DNA of 64,000 bases, taken from the NCBI GenBank assembly GCA_037447655.1, contig JBBHKE010001403.1, positions 1-64,000 of the forward strand. Reading direction: 5' to 3'. Below, in pieces: positions 35,469-46,429 of this stretch; the stretch's first letter is position 1; every line of letters starts with the position of its first letter. A program made the translations under genes and the position numbers. The stretch is from Zygnema cylindricum. Taxonomy: Eukaryota > Streptophyta > Zygnematophyceae > Zygnematales > Zygnemataceae. Below the pieces are notes generated by a model. That model was not told the DNA's origin. It did no database searches and saw only the letters and a program-made list of their open reading frames with translations.

Positions 35469-36261
35469 GTATGCATGCATATATTTATATATGCGTTTTG
35501 GATGGGCAGTTTGGGACAGCTCTATTGTTTTGGCCAAATATTTGGAAAAATGGCCGGAGAAAATTGAAGGCAAAAAATGCATCGAACTTGGGGCCGGATG
35601 TGGACTTGTTGGTATGTATTATCTTTTCTCTTTTTTCTTTTCTCTTTTCTCTTTTCTCTTTTCTCTTTTTCTCTTTTCTTTTTTCTTTTTTTTCTTTTCT
35701 CTTTTCGCTTTTCTCGTACCTCTTTCTCTTTTCTCTCAGTTTCTACTTTTTTGCTTTTTGGGCTTTCGGTTATTGTTTAAGTGGTTAGATATTTTCTATT
35801 TACCATTTTCAGGCTATTTGGGTTCGGTTCAAAATTTTATTTTTCCAGGAATTGTCGCAGCTTGTCTACGTTCGTCTTTTGTGTGGATAACGGACTTAGA
35901 GGGAAATCTTCCTTTGATTTCAAAAAATTGTAAGGAAAATTCAAAAGAAAATGAGGTTTCTGTAGTAGAGTTAAAATGGGGATCGTCTCCTGTAAAGGTC
36001 TTTAAACCTCCTCTTGATGTGATTTTTACTACCGATGTATTATATGATTGTGATTTGGTAAACCCACTTGTAGAAACCTTAAAATCTTTATCTGGTTTTC
36101 GAACCGAAATATACATTGCTTACGGCCGGAATAGAACCGCGGAAAACGCTTTTTTTGAGCTCGCCGATAAATTTTTCGAACGAGTCAAAATTTTCGATTC
36201 TGATCTTGACAATATTTACCGGTGTGAGGACGTTGATTTGTATAAATTGCAAAGGAAATAA
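34557..36261 (+). CDS. METTL21/FAM86-type lysine methyltransferase (Methyltransf_16), 5' end missing
   Basis: SAM-dependent protein methyltransferase of the group that modifies lysines on chaperones and translation factors; the substrate is unknown. Three exons join in phase: about 34557-34672, 35510-35611 and 35849-36261. They encode [35 protein letters not shown], then motif [15 protein letters not shown] (split by an intron at Gly), an acidic ITDLEG motif and the family DVLYD motif in [11 protein letters not shown], ending [10 protein letters not shown]. About 209 codons are visible. The first exon begins inside the protein, so at least one upstream exon is not identified. A continuous open frame from 35125 runs through both introns but reads through repeat sequence, so I reject it. 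Intron 1 carries a hexanucleotide tract and a (TA)n; intron 2 carries a T/C tract. Confidence 0.87.
34807..35045. repeat. (CCCCCT)n hexanucleotide tract in methyltransferase intron 1
   Basis: Hexamer repeat CCCCCT, impure at both ends and pure at about 34866-35030. The sense strand is pyrimidine. It is the same hexamer as at 24650 in NHP2. The polyproline open frame is an artefact. Confidence 0.95.
35425..35463. repeat. (TA)n microsatellite
   Basis: A TA run of about 39 bp in methyltransferase intron 1, some 45 bp before the exon 2 acceptor. Confidence 0.95.
35618..35750. repeat. TTTTCTC tract just after a 5' splice site
   Basis: A degenerate TTTTCTCTTTTC repeat begins within about 10 bp of the donor at 35612. 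Pyrimidine on the sense strand. Confidence 0.9.
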
Positions 36262-36457
36262 CTTTTTTATTTCCCTTTTTTGAAACTTTTTGACGCTTAA
36301 TATGCAATTGAAAAGAAAGGCTTTCTGAATTTCATGTGCCTGTTAAGTTTTACGGCTTTGGTTCATTTGTTTTTGATTTTTTTGTGTTTGTTTTATTTAT
36401 TTTTGCTTTGGACAAGAGCTACAGTTAGGATACAAACTGGCTCTCTTAAGAGGTTAA

Positions 36458-36600
36458 ACTTAATTGATTTAAATTTTGTCTTATCATACTTAATTTGTAT
36501 TTTGTCTTATTATATTTGATCGATTTAGATTTTGTCTTATTATGCTTAATTGATTTAGATTTTGTCTTATAATACTTTATTGGTTTAGATTTTTGTCTTT
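36458..36600. repeat. Tandem ATTGATTTAGATTTTGTCTT units
   Basis: Four to five imperfect units of about 35 bp in the methyltransferase 3' flank. Confidence 0.8.
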
Positions 36601-36606
36601 TTCTGT

Positions 36607-36930
36607 TAGAAAAGTGTAAAATATATCATCGACAAGGTCGTCCTAATAGTCAAGATAATCCTACATTGTGTGATTCTCCCAGAGATTTTTATTTTTATTT
36701 TTTTATTTTTTTTTCGTTCGAGGAAAAATTTATAAATTTTGTGCAAATATTTGAATCTCATCTACTTTAATCACGGAGTTTGACTTCGTCTTATTATTGG
36801 CTACAAAAGCATAAAATATGTTATTGACAAGGTCGTCCTAATGGTCAATATAATCCTAGATTCTGTGAATCTTTTGGGATTCTTTTTTTGGGGAAACGTT
36901 TCTAGATTTTGTACAATTATTTGAAACTTC
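36607..36930. repeat. Imperfect direct duplication (~195 bp period)
   Basis: GACAAGGTCGTCCTAAT and flanking sequence occur at about 36631 and 36827, followed in both copies by a related AT-rich stretch ending ATATTTGAA or TTATTTGAA. Confidence 0.75.
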
Positions 36931-36999
36931 TGTATAAATTTGAGAGCTGGTCCGTCATGGAGGATGTCCGAAGTTTTGGGATAATTTTGTTTGTTCTGG

Positions 37000-37219
37000 T
37001 ACACCGCGAATTGTTATTAGCGTATTGAACGCTAATTCGATTCCCCCAAATTTTTCCCAAATTCTCAAATAGAATTATCCATACTATTTTAAAAAACCCT
37101 AATTTCTAATTAGAGTAAATGATTTCTTTGAAAATTTTTAAAATTCCCAATTAGCGTTAATAACGGTAATTATTCTTATACGCTAAAAAACTTCTACGCT
37201 AATAACGATTCGCGGTGTA
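37000..37219. mobile_element. MITE, 220 bp, TIR CACCGCGAATTGTTATTAG
   Basis: TA-flanked. The left end CACCGCGAATTGTTATTAGCG mirrors the right end CGCTAATAACGATTCGCGGTG. The interior differs from the GTGCACACTTGTC family and is AT-rich, so it is another lineage sharing the same outer ends. Confidence 0.9.
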
Positions 37220-37746
37220 GTATACTAATTTATTTATTTTTGTAGTTTTTGTTCATTTCACCTAAATTTATCGAAAAAAAAGAGAATAAAAAATAAATGG
37301 TCGATAAACATCACTCAATATGTATGTATATATATGTATGTATGGAAATAGTTGTTGCTTTCAACAACTTCAGCATGTGAAATTAGCGATGAAGATTGAG
37401 CATTCAAAATGACATGCTTTTATCATTCCCTCTAACAACTTTGTATATCGTGGAAAATCTGTCTGACAAATAATTTGATTCAAATCGATTGTATGCCAAC
37501 AACAGGACAAAAAGAAGACAATTGAGTAGTTTGAAAGCACCACAAATATGAAAAAACAATACATCGTAGCATTTTTACTGAAGTTGCAATTACTAAACAG
37601 AAAAAAACGGATAAATTCATTTTCACCTGAAAACATTTTTTTCAATAATAAGTATTGCACAGCTGATTCCCTTGCAATTTTTTTTTCAGTTTCTGGTATT
37701 TTTACAAGAACAGATAAAGATCTATTACAACTTTTGCTCTTTTGAC

Positions 37747-39000
37747 ATGGTGTTTCCCTCGTCGCCCTCCTACCTCACTTCCGTTTCCCCACCCACCCTA
37801 ACATTTGTCTTATCCCGTTCTACCTTTGATGATCGCCTCATGGACGTAGTTCACACTTTGTTAGCTAGCGGGGCTTTTGAACGTGAGTCTAAGGTTACGG
37901 CTTGCCTTCAAGCTACTTTTCTTGTCTCTGTCGATGGTCTGGGTTTACAATCCCCGGCACGTGTTGCTCCCGCTGCCTATTAGGGAAATTGGTGCCTTGT
38001 TGCCTCCACTTTCCTCTCTTGTTTTTTGGTTGGAGACATTCATGATTTTGCTACTGTTGTCCCTTGTGTTTCGGACTGCGTGCTCGCCTTCCACGGTCCA
38101 TTTTGGATCCATCATGTTCTCTTCCTCTTGTTAATGCAGTAGACGTGCCTCTCTTTTCCACCCTTATTGCGAAATCAGTTGCGCGTGTCCAACAATCCAT
38201 TTCTGATCAGGTTGTCGCTGCCATTAAAATCAAACTTCTCGAGGTGTTTCCTTCCAATTTATTGTGCGCACACTTTCTCTTTTGCGTTGGACTTGGTTTC
38301 GGAGCTTAGTGATTGGCTACACCTAGTTTATCCACCCACCGTTCCACGCCTTTTTAATTCACCACGCCCTTAGGTTTCGGCTTAGTCTCACTCATCTACC
38401 ATTGCTTGGCTCTCTTGTTTGCTCGTGGCATCGTCTTTTTGAGCCCGGCAATACCCATTTGCTTCAAGGCTCCCACGGGGACGAGTTGGTTCACGCACAC
38501 GACACTATTCGTGACACCATTGTGATTATCGCTTTTGGGGGGTGATTTTTTGTTCGTCTGGTGGTTTCTCATATAATTTCTTCAACGTCAACATGTTACA
38601 TTGATCGCCTGTGACGTGGCTAACAAAAAGGAGCGTGATTATGCCCATCGCCATGCTATAGATAACATTATTTCAATGACAGTCCAGATATTTGGTTGTT
38701 CAGGTGTGACTTTGGACAAGTTTCCTCGTGCTTGTGGCTGGCTCTCGTTCGAGCATCGAGAACCAAGCCCTCTTGCTTCGGTCCTTACTTCCTTTTACGG
38801 TTAACATTGATATCTTGTTTTATAACGAGTGCAAGCTTTTATCCTCCTTCGATCGTCTTTTGCAGTTATGGATCATCGGCGCATTTGGGGACTCCCTCCT
38901 CGTGCCTCCCCAAGTTTCGGAAACGACTATGGTTGCTTTTCTTAGACTTTTGGTTATGCTGAGGATTGGTTAGGCCATTTTAGTGGACGCACTTCAAAGG
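37747..39000 (+). pseudogene. Decayed reverse-transcriptase C-terminal region, LINE-like
   Basis: A GC-richer block than its surroundings, with coding-like stretches in changing frames and several stops. Around 38330-38530 one frame reads HHALRFRLSLTHLPLLGS ... ELVHAHDTIRDTIV. This resembles the tail of plant and algal non-LTR reverse transcriptases, where an LR-x-RLG segment and a His/Cys cluster precede ARHD-x-LRD. At 38600-38800 another frame reads DVANKKERDYAHRHAIDNI. No catalytic YADD motif was found. This is resemblance by eye only. Confidence 0.4.
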
Positions 39001-39585
39001 GTCTCTCTTTTAAGCAGTTGTTGTTTTTTTGGGTGTCTTTGTTTTACCTGACTTTTTTCTGTGTCTATTGCTTTTGCCTCGCTTATCCTTTTTGCTTGCT
39101 TCCCTCCACATGTAGTTTTTCAGATATAGCATTGCCGCCCTTCTTTGTTCCCATGGACTCACATGGTTTAGATCGCGCTTTCTAACAAAGTCGGGATACA
39201 TTTTCGCATAACATTCCGACGAATCAAAACCATCACTACAAACAAAAAGATGGATAGAAATAAAATCTCAAATCACTTATAGTGTGGTCAAAGCTCATCA
39301 TTCTTATTTACACTCTGGTGTTTACTATTTCAGTATTTTTTTCATCATCCCTCAAAGCAAATCATTTTTACTACATTTAACACACCTAAACACAAAAGAC
39401 AAAAAAACACACCACACACACACTATACAACTCCTTGTCTAACTTCCTTATAACATACAAAAATACAACTCTCTCCGTTTCTCTTATACATACAAAAATA
39501 CAAAATATTTGTCTACTTTTCTTATACATACCAACATAGAACTCTCTTCATTTTTCTAAAAACACACAAGCATACAAAACTTTGT
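39001..39585. repeat. AT-rich flank with ATACAAAAATACAACTCTCT repeats
   Basis: At 39440-39590 three to four units of about 45 bp repeat CTTATACATACAAAAATACAA. They lie just downstream of the hydrolase stop codon and may be part of its 3' untranslated region. Confidence 0.6.
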
Positions 39586-42015
39586 TCATTTTTTAGCTAA
39601 AGAGAAGCTTTCAAGCACGATCCAATCCATAGCTCTTGCAACGGTCCAAACTTTCATATAGTGCATTCCCGCGAATCGTGGAAATAGTCCTTCGACAGGT
39701 GTGAGAGCAACCGGTGATTGAATACACACTATATTTGAATCCTCCTTGGATGGAAAGAAATCCAAATCTGATTCCACCCAATCTGTCGCGCCACTGGTAA
39801 ATCTGTCATCCAAAAACTCAATTTTCTTTCCAGAAACTTCATATCGTCGCCTCGTAGCTTCGTCACATTCTTCCAAAGCTTGTGCAAAAATTTTCTTATT
39901 CACCTCAGCAGCTGCCCTTATTACCAAAACATTTTTTACGTTCTTAGTTACACCAACATGTCCAATCCCATTTTCTTTACTTGCGACATTTACATCCATT
40001 CCGGTACTATTTTGGCTTGAAGTTTGAGTATTGAAAGATTTTTTTGAGTTTTTTTGATGGTTTTCGGTGGTCCCCAAAGAAGCACTCACTGCTTCCGCAC
40101 TTTTCATTTTTATCCACAAATTACTCGAAGTTTTGTACTTGCCTTGTTCCACTAACTTTGCATGGCAAATTATTTTCCGTTCTTTAACATCTATCCAGGG
40201 CTTTGAATAAACAAAGTTGTCATGAAAATCGTGCCAAATAATTTCCGTTTTGAATGGACCTATTTCAGAAGCTAAACCGGCTCCTTCCACCAGTCTCTCC
40301 TGCAACATCGCAGACATGGAAACTCTAAAGTTAATGGTAATGGTAATGGCAAAGGTAAAAGTAAAGGTAAAGGTAAATCCTTCACAAAATGGTTTTTAAG
40401 GAATAAGATTCCCTCTTCTACATTTACTCTTATAGTAGTTAAATTGGTAGTTAAATTACAAGATGCCACAACATTCTCAAAATGAATCGACAAACTAATA
40501 AGCAACGAGATATCTCGAGATAACTCAAGATAACTCGAGTTATATGAGCATTTTTTAAAACAAAAGGACAACAGAGAACGAACAAGGAAAACTATTGACA
40601 AGATGCAGGATAATAATGTATCATAATTCGAACAAGGAAAACTATTGACAAGATGCAGGATAATAATGTATCATAATTTCATTCTTACTTGCAAGTCTTC
40701 CCATCCTTCTTTTTGTCGGTTCATCGCTTCCCAGAAAGGACGAAGCAGTTTTGCGCTATCAGTCACCCTCAAATTCAAAACTTCCGACATCTCCTCCACC
40801 TTCGATTTCTTCTCCTCCTTTTCTACAATGTGAGCCTCCAGAAATGCCGCAATTGCTTTCGAAACCTCCTCCCTCGCCTGTTCTATGGGAATAACCGCCG
40901 GTACATCTCCCCTTTCAATGTGCGGTACTCCATGGGAAAATTGAGCATGATTCATTCCCCGAATAACTACGATGGGTTTATTTTCCAAGAGATAAGAATC
41001 TCCCAGTTTTGTCCGTACAGATTCCACCTCCTCAGCTAATTTGGCATAGGTAAGAAGACCCATATGTCCATCGTATTCTGCGGCAATCGTGAGGACAGGT
41101 TTTGGATACTGGGCAAGATTGTCTTGACCAAGTATAAAACATGAACCCATTTGGATAAAACCCTGGGCAAGTGTGAGAGCCAGAGAACGTCCTTCATAAG
41201 CTCCCCAACTGCATATGAATGAGAAGGATAAAACATCATACAAGTTCAAAAAAATGATCAAAATTGAACAATGTAGAATGAGCTAAAAAGGGAGAAATCC
41301 TGAGAAAGTAGAAGGGAGATAGCATAGAAGAAGTGGTTGAAGAAGATACAGTGATGCAGGGGAATAAGACGAGGGAAGGAAGAGGACAACATAAAAATGA
41401 AAGACAGAGAGAGAAGAGGGAAGGAAGAGGACAACATATAGAGGAAAGACAGAAAGAGAAGAGGGAAGGACAGGGATTTGTATGCAATTGAAAACTCTGG
41501 CCCCAAACTCTGTCTAAATAAAAGTAATATACGAACCTTACAACACTGCCAGAAATAAAGAATGAAACTTATACAAATGTTTTAAAAATTGAAAGTCGAA
41601 GTGAGAGTCAGAGTCAGAGAATGAAAGCTCATATCAAACGACTCGAGTCAAACAAACAAGAAAAAAAGGGAGAAAAAACTTATAAAAAGTTTAAAAACAA
41701 ACGAAAAGAAAAGTACATTCCTCACCTGTGTCCTGCAAAGAAAACATTACTGGATGGCATTGGCCCATCTTTATAGCCCAAACTTTTCAGTTTCGCCCTA
41801 ACTCCCTTATATCTTTCCTGGATCTCAAAATTAGTTGCAATTTCTGCAGTAAAATTAAGGATCGCCACCCAAAGCCGGAGACCTAAAGCCTCCCTCTGAA
41901 TTCCTTCGACCAATGGGAGGTAAGCATCTGGAGGAGTGAAAGCTCCCGGGAGAAAAACTAGGAGAGAGTCTTTTTCAGGAGTTAGAAATCCGCTCCCTTC
42001 AATCGGCTCAAGAAT
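39586..42015 (-). CDS. Alpha/beta hydrolase with extra C-terminal domain, 5' exon(s) missing
   Basis: Serine hydrolase of the alpha/beta fold, substrate unknown. Three exons join in phase: 42015-41726, 41208-40689, 40299-39586, giving 507 codons plus stop. The first recognised exon opens with an early strand (DSLLVFLPGAFTPPDAYLPL), consistent with an oxyanion region. The nucleophile elbow GHSWG is split by the first intron (AG|T makes the Ser). The likely acid is Asp in EYDGHM and the likely base His in GMNHAQF. A Glu/Lys-rich helical stretch follows, then about 240 residues without similarity that I recognise (SKPWIDVKERKIICHAKLVE ... HYMKVWTVARAMDWIVLESF). Exon 1 starts at an acceptor (GGGCAG|ATT), so an upstream exon is missing. 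A candidate ATG frame at 42851 does not match in phase. Confidence 0.82.
40314..40376. repeat. GGTAAA/GGTAAT short tandem repeat
   Basis: About ten six-base units just upstream, in transcript sense, of the last hydrolase exon. They read TTTACC/ATTACC in the transcript. Confidence 0.9.
40579..40678. repeat. Perfect 50-bp tandem duplication
   Basis: CGAACAAGGAAAACTATTG starts at 40579 and again at 40629, and the two 50-bp units look identical. They lie in the hydrolase intron beside the donor at 40688. Confidence 0.95.
41270..41475. repeat. Purine tract with GAAGAGGGAAGGAAGAGGAC repeats
   Basis: Plus-strand purine-rich imperfect repeats in the hydrolase intron, ending about 60 bp from the exon 2 acceptor. 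Pyrimidine on the sense strand. Confidence 0.85.
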
Positions 42016-42094
42016 CTGCCCAAAAAAAAAAAAAATGACATCAAAATACATACCACTGAGTTGTGTGAGTAACAACCTTCAATTTTCTTATTTT

Positions 42095-42155
42095 CAGAGC
42101 ACGGGGAGCGGGAGGGGGAGGGCGAGGGCGAGGGAGAGGGAATGGGAGAGGGAAT
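42095..42155. repeat. GGGAGG/GGCGAG purine tract
   Basis: Plus-strand purine run about 80 bp upstream of the acceptor of the first recognised hydrolase exon, pyrimidine in sense. This supports an intron there. Confidence 0.8.
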
Positions 42156-42859
42156 TTTCTCTCAATTCAAACAATCACATTTGTATCTGGCAATGCTGTA
42201 TGAGTCGCACAAATTAAAGACTAGAATATACATACATAAAAAAAGATTGAATTTCAAATCAATTGTATAAGAACCATTCACACTCTTTCATTTTCTGACC
42301 AAAATACTAAAGATGATCAGTACTTTTTCCCTACAGCATTAAATATAATATCGCCAGATCCAATTAGATATCATCCATTTTCAGATGATATATTTTCTTC
42401 CATTTTGCGCTAGAGTAAACTTCATGAGATTGACGACAATTTAAGGTTTTTCTATAAGGTTTTTCTAAAGGAAAAAGAGGAGAGGCAAAAAAAAAAAAAG
42501 GGGTATTCCACCTGGTAACCAGAATTAATGTTGATTAGATATCTCCAATCGATTAAAAATTTGTTAACACAATCCACAATTATTGTAGCAAGGGTTCGAA
42601 AAGTATGAAATCGACGAATATTACGTAATTTTCACAGAAAAGTCCAAATCCGTACGAATTGGACATCTATGGGCGTAACTAACAGTCAAAAGGACATTGA
42701 GGAAGGGTATGGGAGCGTGGAACCCAAGTAAAACCCCCTTAAATAATAAATATTCAAGGAAAAATCGCGATTTTTTACCGAAATCGGGGAGAAGGGGGTC
42801 TGCGACGCGTCCGGGGGATACGACGTACGGTTGAGTGTAGTAGCTGTACATTTATCTGT
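42156..42859. other. Flank of hydrolase gene, no certain exon
   Basis: AT-rich, then GC-richer at 42770-42851, where a minus-strand ATG opens MYSYYTQPYVVSPGRVADP. It could be a 5' exon, but its donor phase does not fit the next exon. Nothing else seen. Confidence 0.3.
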
Positions 42860-43045
42860 ACGCTCCTTACATATATCGACGATAGTTATCGATATCGATG
42901 TTATCGCCGATAAATACCGATAAATATCGGTATTTATGGGCGATAATACTGATAACGATATATCGTACCAATATATCGATTATCCGGTACCCGAAAAAAG
43001 GTCCATATCGGTTAACGACAATTCCTTACCGATACACAACACTAC
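42860..43045. repeat. TATCG/CGATA-rich palindromic repeat ending CCGATACACAACACT
   Basis: Dense ATATCGAT/CGATAT palindromes. The right end ACCGATACACAACACT is the reverse complement of AGTGTTGTGTATCGG at 7849-7863 (and its duplicate near 8370), so these look like ends of one dispersed repeat family. Confidence 0.65.
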
Positions 43046-44559
43046 AAATTACGGACGACGTTGAAATGTAGAGCAAGTTCCATGTGTTTAATTGTTAACG
43101 GTTAAAACAATGTATTCACACGTGTAAAACATGTTATTTCCATTATTTTGTTGTTTAAGTTTCAGTACGGAACTCCATGACTGGCTATTTAGAGTCGATA
43201 TTTTTTTTGTCACTTTAAAACATTTTTGATTTTTTTACATTCACACATGTGAAATTATTAATTGACGGTTATGATGAAGACATACGATCCCCTACCTTTG
43301 AACCGTCAGATCAAAGGATTGAGATTCTGGATACGTCAAAATCCGGCGGAGATTTCGAAGTTTCGAGACGGATACGGAATATTTGGATTTTGGAAAGAAT
43401 CCATATGAGTACGGCTGTAGTTAAAATTAAAACGGATTCCATGTCTTATAATATTTACGGTGTGAGCGAATACCGTAATTTATCACACGTTTGACTATGT
43501 GACACATGATATCTATTTATTTAGGTTACCGTACGATACAATGATGGATGGCTTTTAGAGCCAAGGGTTATCTGGAATTTAATGCGAGTTCTATGTGAAC
43601 CCGTTTTTGCGATGCTTATCCATACATTTTTTCTCTCCCTTTTTAAGTATTTTTTCCTCTTTCGCCCCCTCTTGCTCTTGCTCCCTATCTCCCTTTTCCT
43701 CCCTGTTTTGACCTCAAAAGCTACGAGCATTTTTTGTTAGCCATTACATCGCACTGAAAAGATCTCGCTATTGAATGTGACGACATAAGAGGCCGAAAAA
43801 GCTAATAGGACAAGATAGCTAGGAGAGGCCAAAAGAAAGAAAAGTCCAAGAGAGAAAGAGACAAGAGTGTAACGACAAAACAAGATGACAAGTGAGAGGT
43901 TCTGTCGTTTGAGTGTCTTTTAAATTAGATAATTTACAATGAGACACACGTGAGTCTTATAGTAAAACAGAAAAGAAAGGGTAGCCGAAAAGGTTGTAGA
44001 ACGTACAACTAAACAGGTGAAACCTAGGAAGGTACATCTAGGTATGCTAAAAGGAATCTAAGTCTAAGAAGATTCCTACGTAAGAATAATCAACACTAAT
44101 AAAGGGTTGTACATTCCACTAAATAAAGTACAAAATCACTAAACCGTAGTACAAGACTAATAGCGTAGCGAGTAAGACACTAAAGTAGTGTAGAACCTAA
44201 TAAATACTAAAAGATGCTTTAAGTGAATTCCAACAAGCTCCTCTCGAAAAGTCTTTTAACTCTTTTTTTATTCGCTTCTTGAATGTACAAAAATGCGATG
44301 AAGAGATTCCTAAAATAAACCCTAGTTTCCACGATTATGTGTGTAAATTGATAATCACAATTAGCAATTATGATAATTGATTATTGGTTGTTTAAATCGA
44401 TTATATAGATTAAGATCGGACAATGAGAATCTTCTCAAAAGAATTTAATGTTGTGCATCGAGTTAAAAAAATTGGAGGTACAAATACTAACCTATCGACA
44501 ATAGTTAAAAGTACTGATTTTTAATTTGAACCATGCGTAATGATTTTTGTTCCTTAACG
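43046..44559. other. Intergenic; possible relic MITE, no gene
   Basis: Near 43200, TTTTTTGTCACTTTAAAACA followed by TTCACACATGTG recalls an eroded left half of the 220-bp MITE family. The rest is AT-rich with no supported gene. Confidence 0.35.
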
Positions 44560-44690
44560 AAGAAAGAGAGAGAGTGTGAGAAAGAGATAGAAAGGGAGAA
44601 GGAGAGGGAGAGGGAGAGCGAGAGCGAGAAGGAGAGGGAGAGGGAGAGGGAGAGGGAGAGGAGAGGGAGAGGGAGAAGGGGAGGGAAATT
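44560..44690. repeat. GA/GGGAGA purine tract
   Basis: Plus-strand purine run of about 130 bp. No gene is recognised around it. If the window-wide rule holds, any overlapping transcript should be on the minus strand. Confidence 0.9.
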
Positions 44691-44883
44691 TTTTGTTTCT
44701 GGCTGATTAAAATTTTTTCCAAAGCATGATTGAAATGTTAAATTGTTGATTACCGTTAATTTCTACGGACTTTTATGTTTTTTCAAGCATAAAAAACGCA
44801 AAGAAAAACGAAACAATTGAATCTGAAAGCTGCAGAACCAAATACAAAAAATATACTGCTGCAGTAACTGTAGCACTGTACAC

Positions 44884-45102
44884 TACACCGTGAATCGTTA
44901 TTAGTGTTCATGTTTTTTTCGTCTCTTTAAACAACTTTTCTTCGTACACGCATGTCAACTTTTAGATCTGACGGTTGCGATTGAAAGGTAAGATTCTCAG
45001 CTTCCGATTGACGGTCTTAATTGAGAATCGGACAAGGGTGTAGAATAAAATATGTTTTAAGTGGCGAAAGAATTATTAATACTAATAGCGATACACGGTG
45101 TA
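44884..45102. mobile_element. MITE, 219 bp, long-TIR family
   Basis: TA-flanked. The left end CACCGTGAATCGTTATTAGTG mirrors the right CACTAATAGCGATACACGGTG in altered form. The inner TTCGTACACGCATGTC and GTTTTAAGTGGCGAAAG blocks match the family. Confidence 0.9.
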
Positions 45103-46429
45103 CACTGTACAGTACTCCAACCCTAAAAACAAAGAGAAAAAGTGAGCCGTCGGCCCAGAGGTAAAGATTATGCAGCAACTATATACACTTGGTGACGTAA
45201 CGTAACGTGACGTGGTGGTAAGTCTCAAAGTTCGCGACCATCATTCGCCGATATGAGAGGCTGGGAAAGGCTACCACGTCCTCATAATTTTCGTGACGTG
45301 CCACGTCATGTAACTTCAAAAAAACCGTCAAGCGTAATCACCTGAGGAAGTTTGTTAAAAGGCGAAACCGAAGGTTCTAAAAACGGCTGGCTTGAGACAG
45401 CGTGGACAGTTGGGGAATTTTGGCAGGTATTGATGCCTGACGTGTCAGCTAGGTAATTGATGAATAGTCACTCGATTGAGATTTCTGACTTCTTTCGAGG
45501 ATTGTAAATTTGGCAGGCATTGGCACAATCGACATGTGTGTTTGAGATTGTAAAAGTCAATACACGTGTCTTCATATAACGGTTCTTGTCCATCAGGTGT
45601 TTCCAATAATAGTACGGACACGAGTGATATTTCGATCAATTCTCCATCAAGGCAAATATCGCCGACGTTGCGATTGGTACGACGTAGGTTCTTGTCAGAG
45701 GTCGGAATCGGGTACTCGAATCCGTACCCTACCGTTACCCGACCGCCCATATCGGATCCGGAACGGATTCGGGTGCCAAATTTTGGGGGCCGGTCGGATT
45801 CGGGCTAGTGACTCACAGAAAAAATAAGAAAAATCGGGTACGGTCGGGTAATCAAAAAACGTAAAAAAAATAAGGTTTTGTACTGTCCATACTATCCACA
45901 CTATTGTACTTTCTACTCTTGCTATCGTGGAAGGTATGAGGGAGGTGTACCATTAATTTTGTACATATTCCGGTGCGGGCAGGTACGGGTAGTCGCAAGA
46001 AATCGAGTTTCGGTTAACTTTTATTTTTGTAAAAGCGTATCGGGTAAAGTAACAATTTAGGCGCGTGACATAACCAGGTTGGGTATCAGGTGTTCAGATT
46101 TTGCAAAAAAAAAAATATCGGTTTCGGGTGTCTAAAATTTTGATTTTTGGGACCTTTGGTTCTTGTTAAGACGCCAAGGCAAATATCGTCGACGTCGCGA
46201 TTGGTACCACGTAGGTTCTTGTTAAGATGCCATGATGAAAGATTTTAAAAGCACAAAATGTGAACGTCGTATTTGTACGTACGGATGACATTTAATATTT
46301 GTAGAAAAGTATTAAATTTTAAAATTTGGGCATGCTTACTTTATCATTGTACAAAATTGCGCCATTATGTTTCATCTCAAATTCCATTCCATGAAGGTCA
46401 ATGATGGTAAAAGGAGCGATAAAAGATAT
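45103..46429. repeat. Degenerate CGGGTA-rich block between direct repeats
   Basis: Two copies of a roughly 45-bp sequence (GGCAAATATCG ... ACGTAGGTTCTTGT) lie at 45651-45694 and 46178-46222. They enclose a block rich in CGGGTA/TACCCG and CGGATTCGGG motifs on both strands. No coding region recognised. Confidence 0.6.

Noticed and set aside
35125-35849. Methyltransferase read as one uninterrupted exon from 35125
   Set aside because: The frame runs through (TA)n and TTTTCTC repeats. Splicing at 35509/35510 and 35611/35849 restores the conserved VWDSS and GCGLVGIVAA motifs exactly.
43249-43494. 81-codon open frame
   Set aside because: It lies in sequence resembling an eroded MITE and has no recognisable domain.
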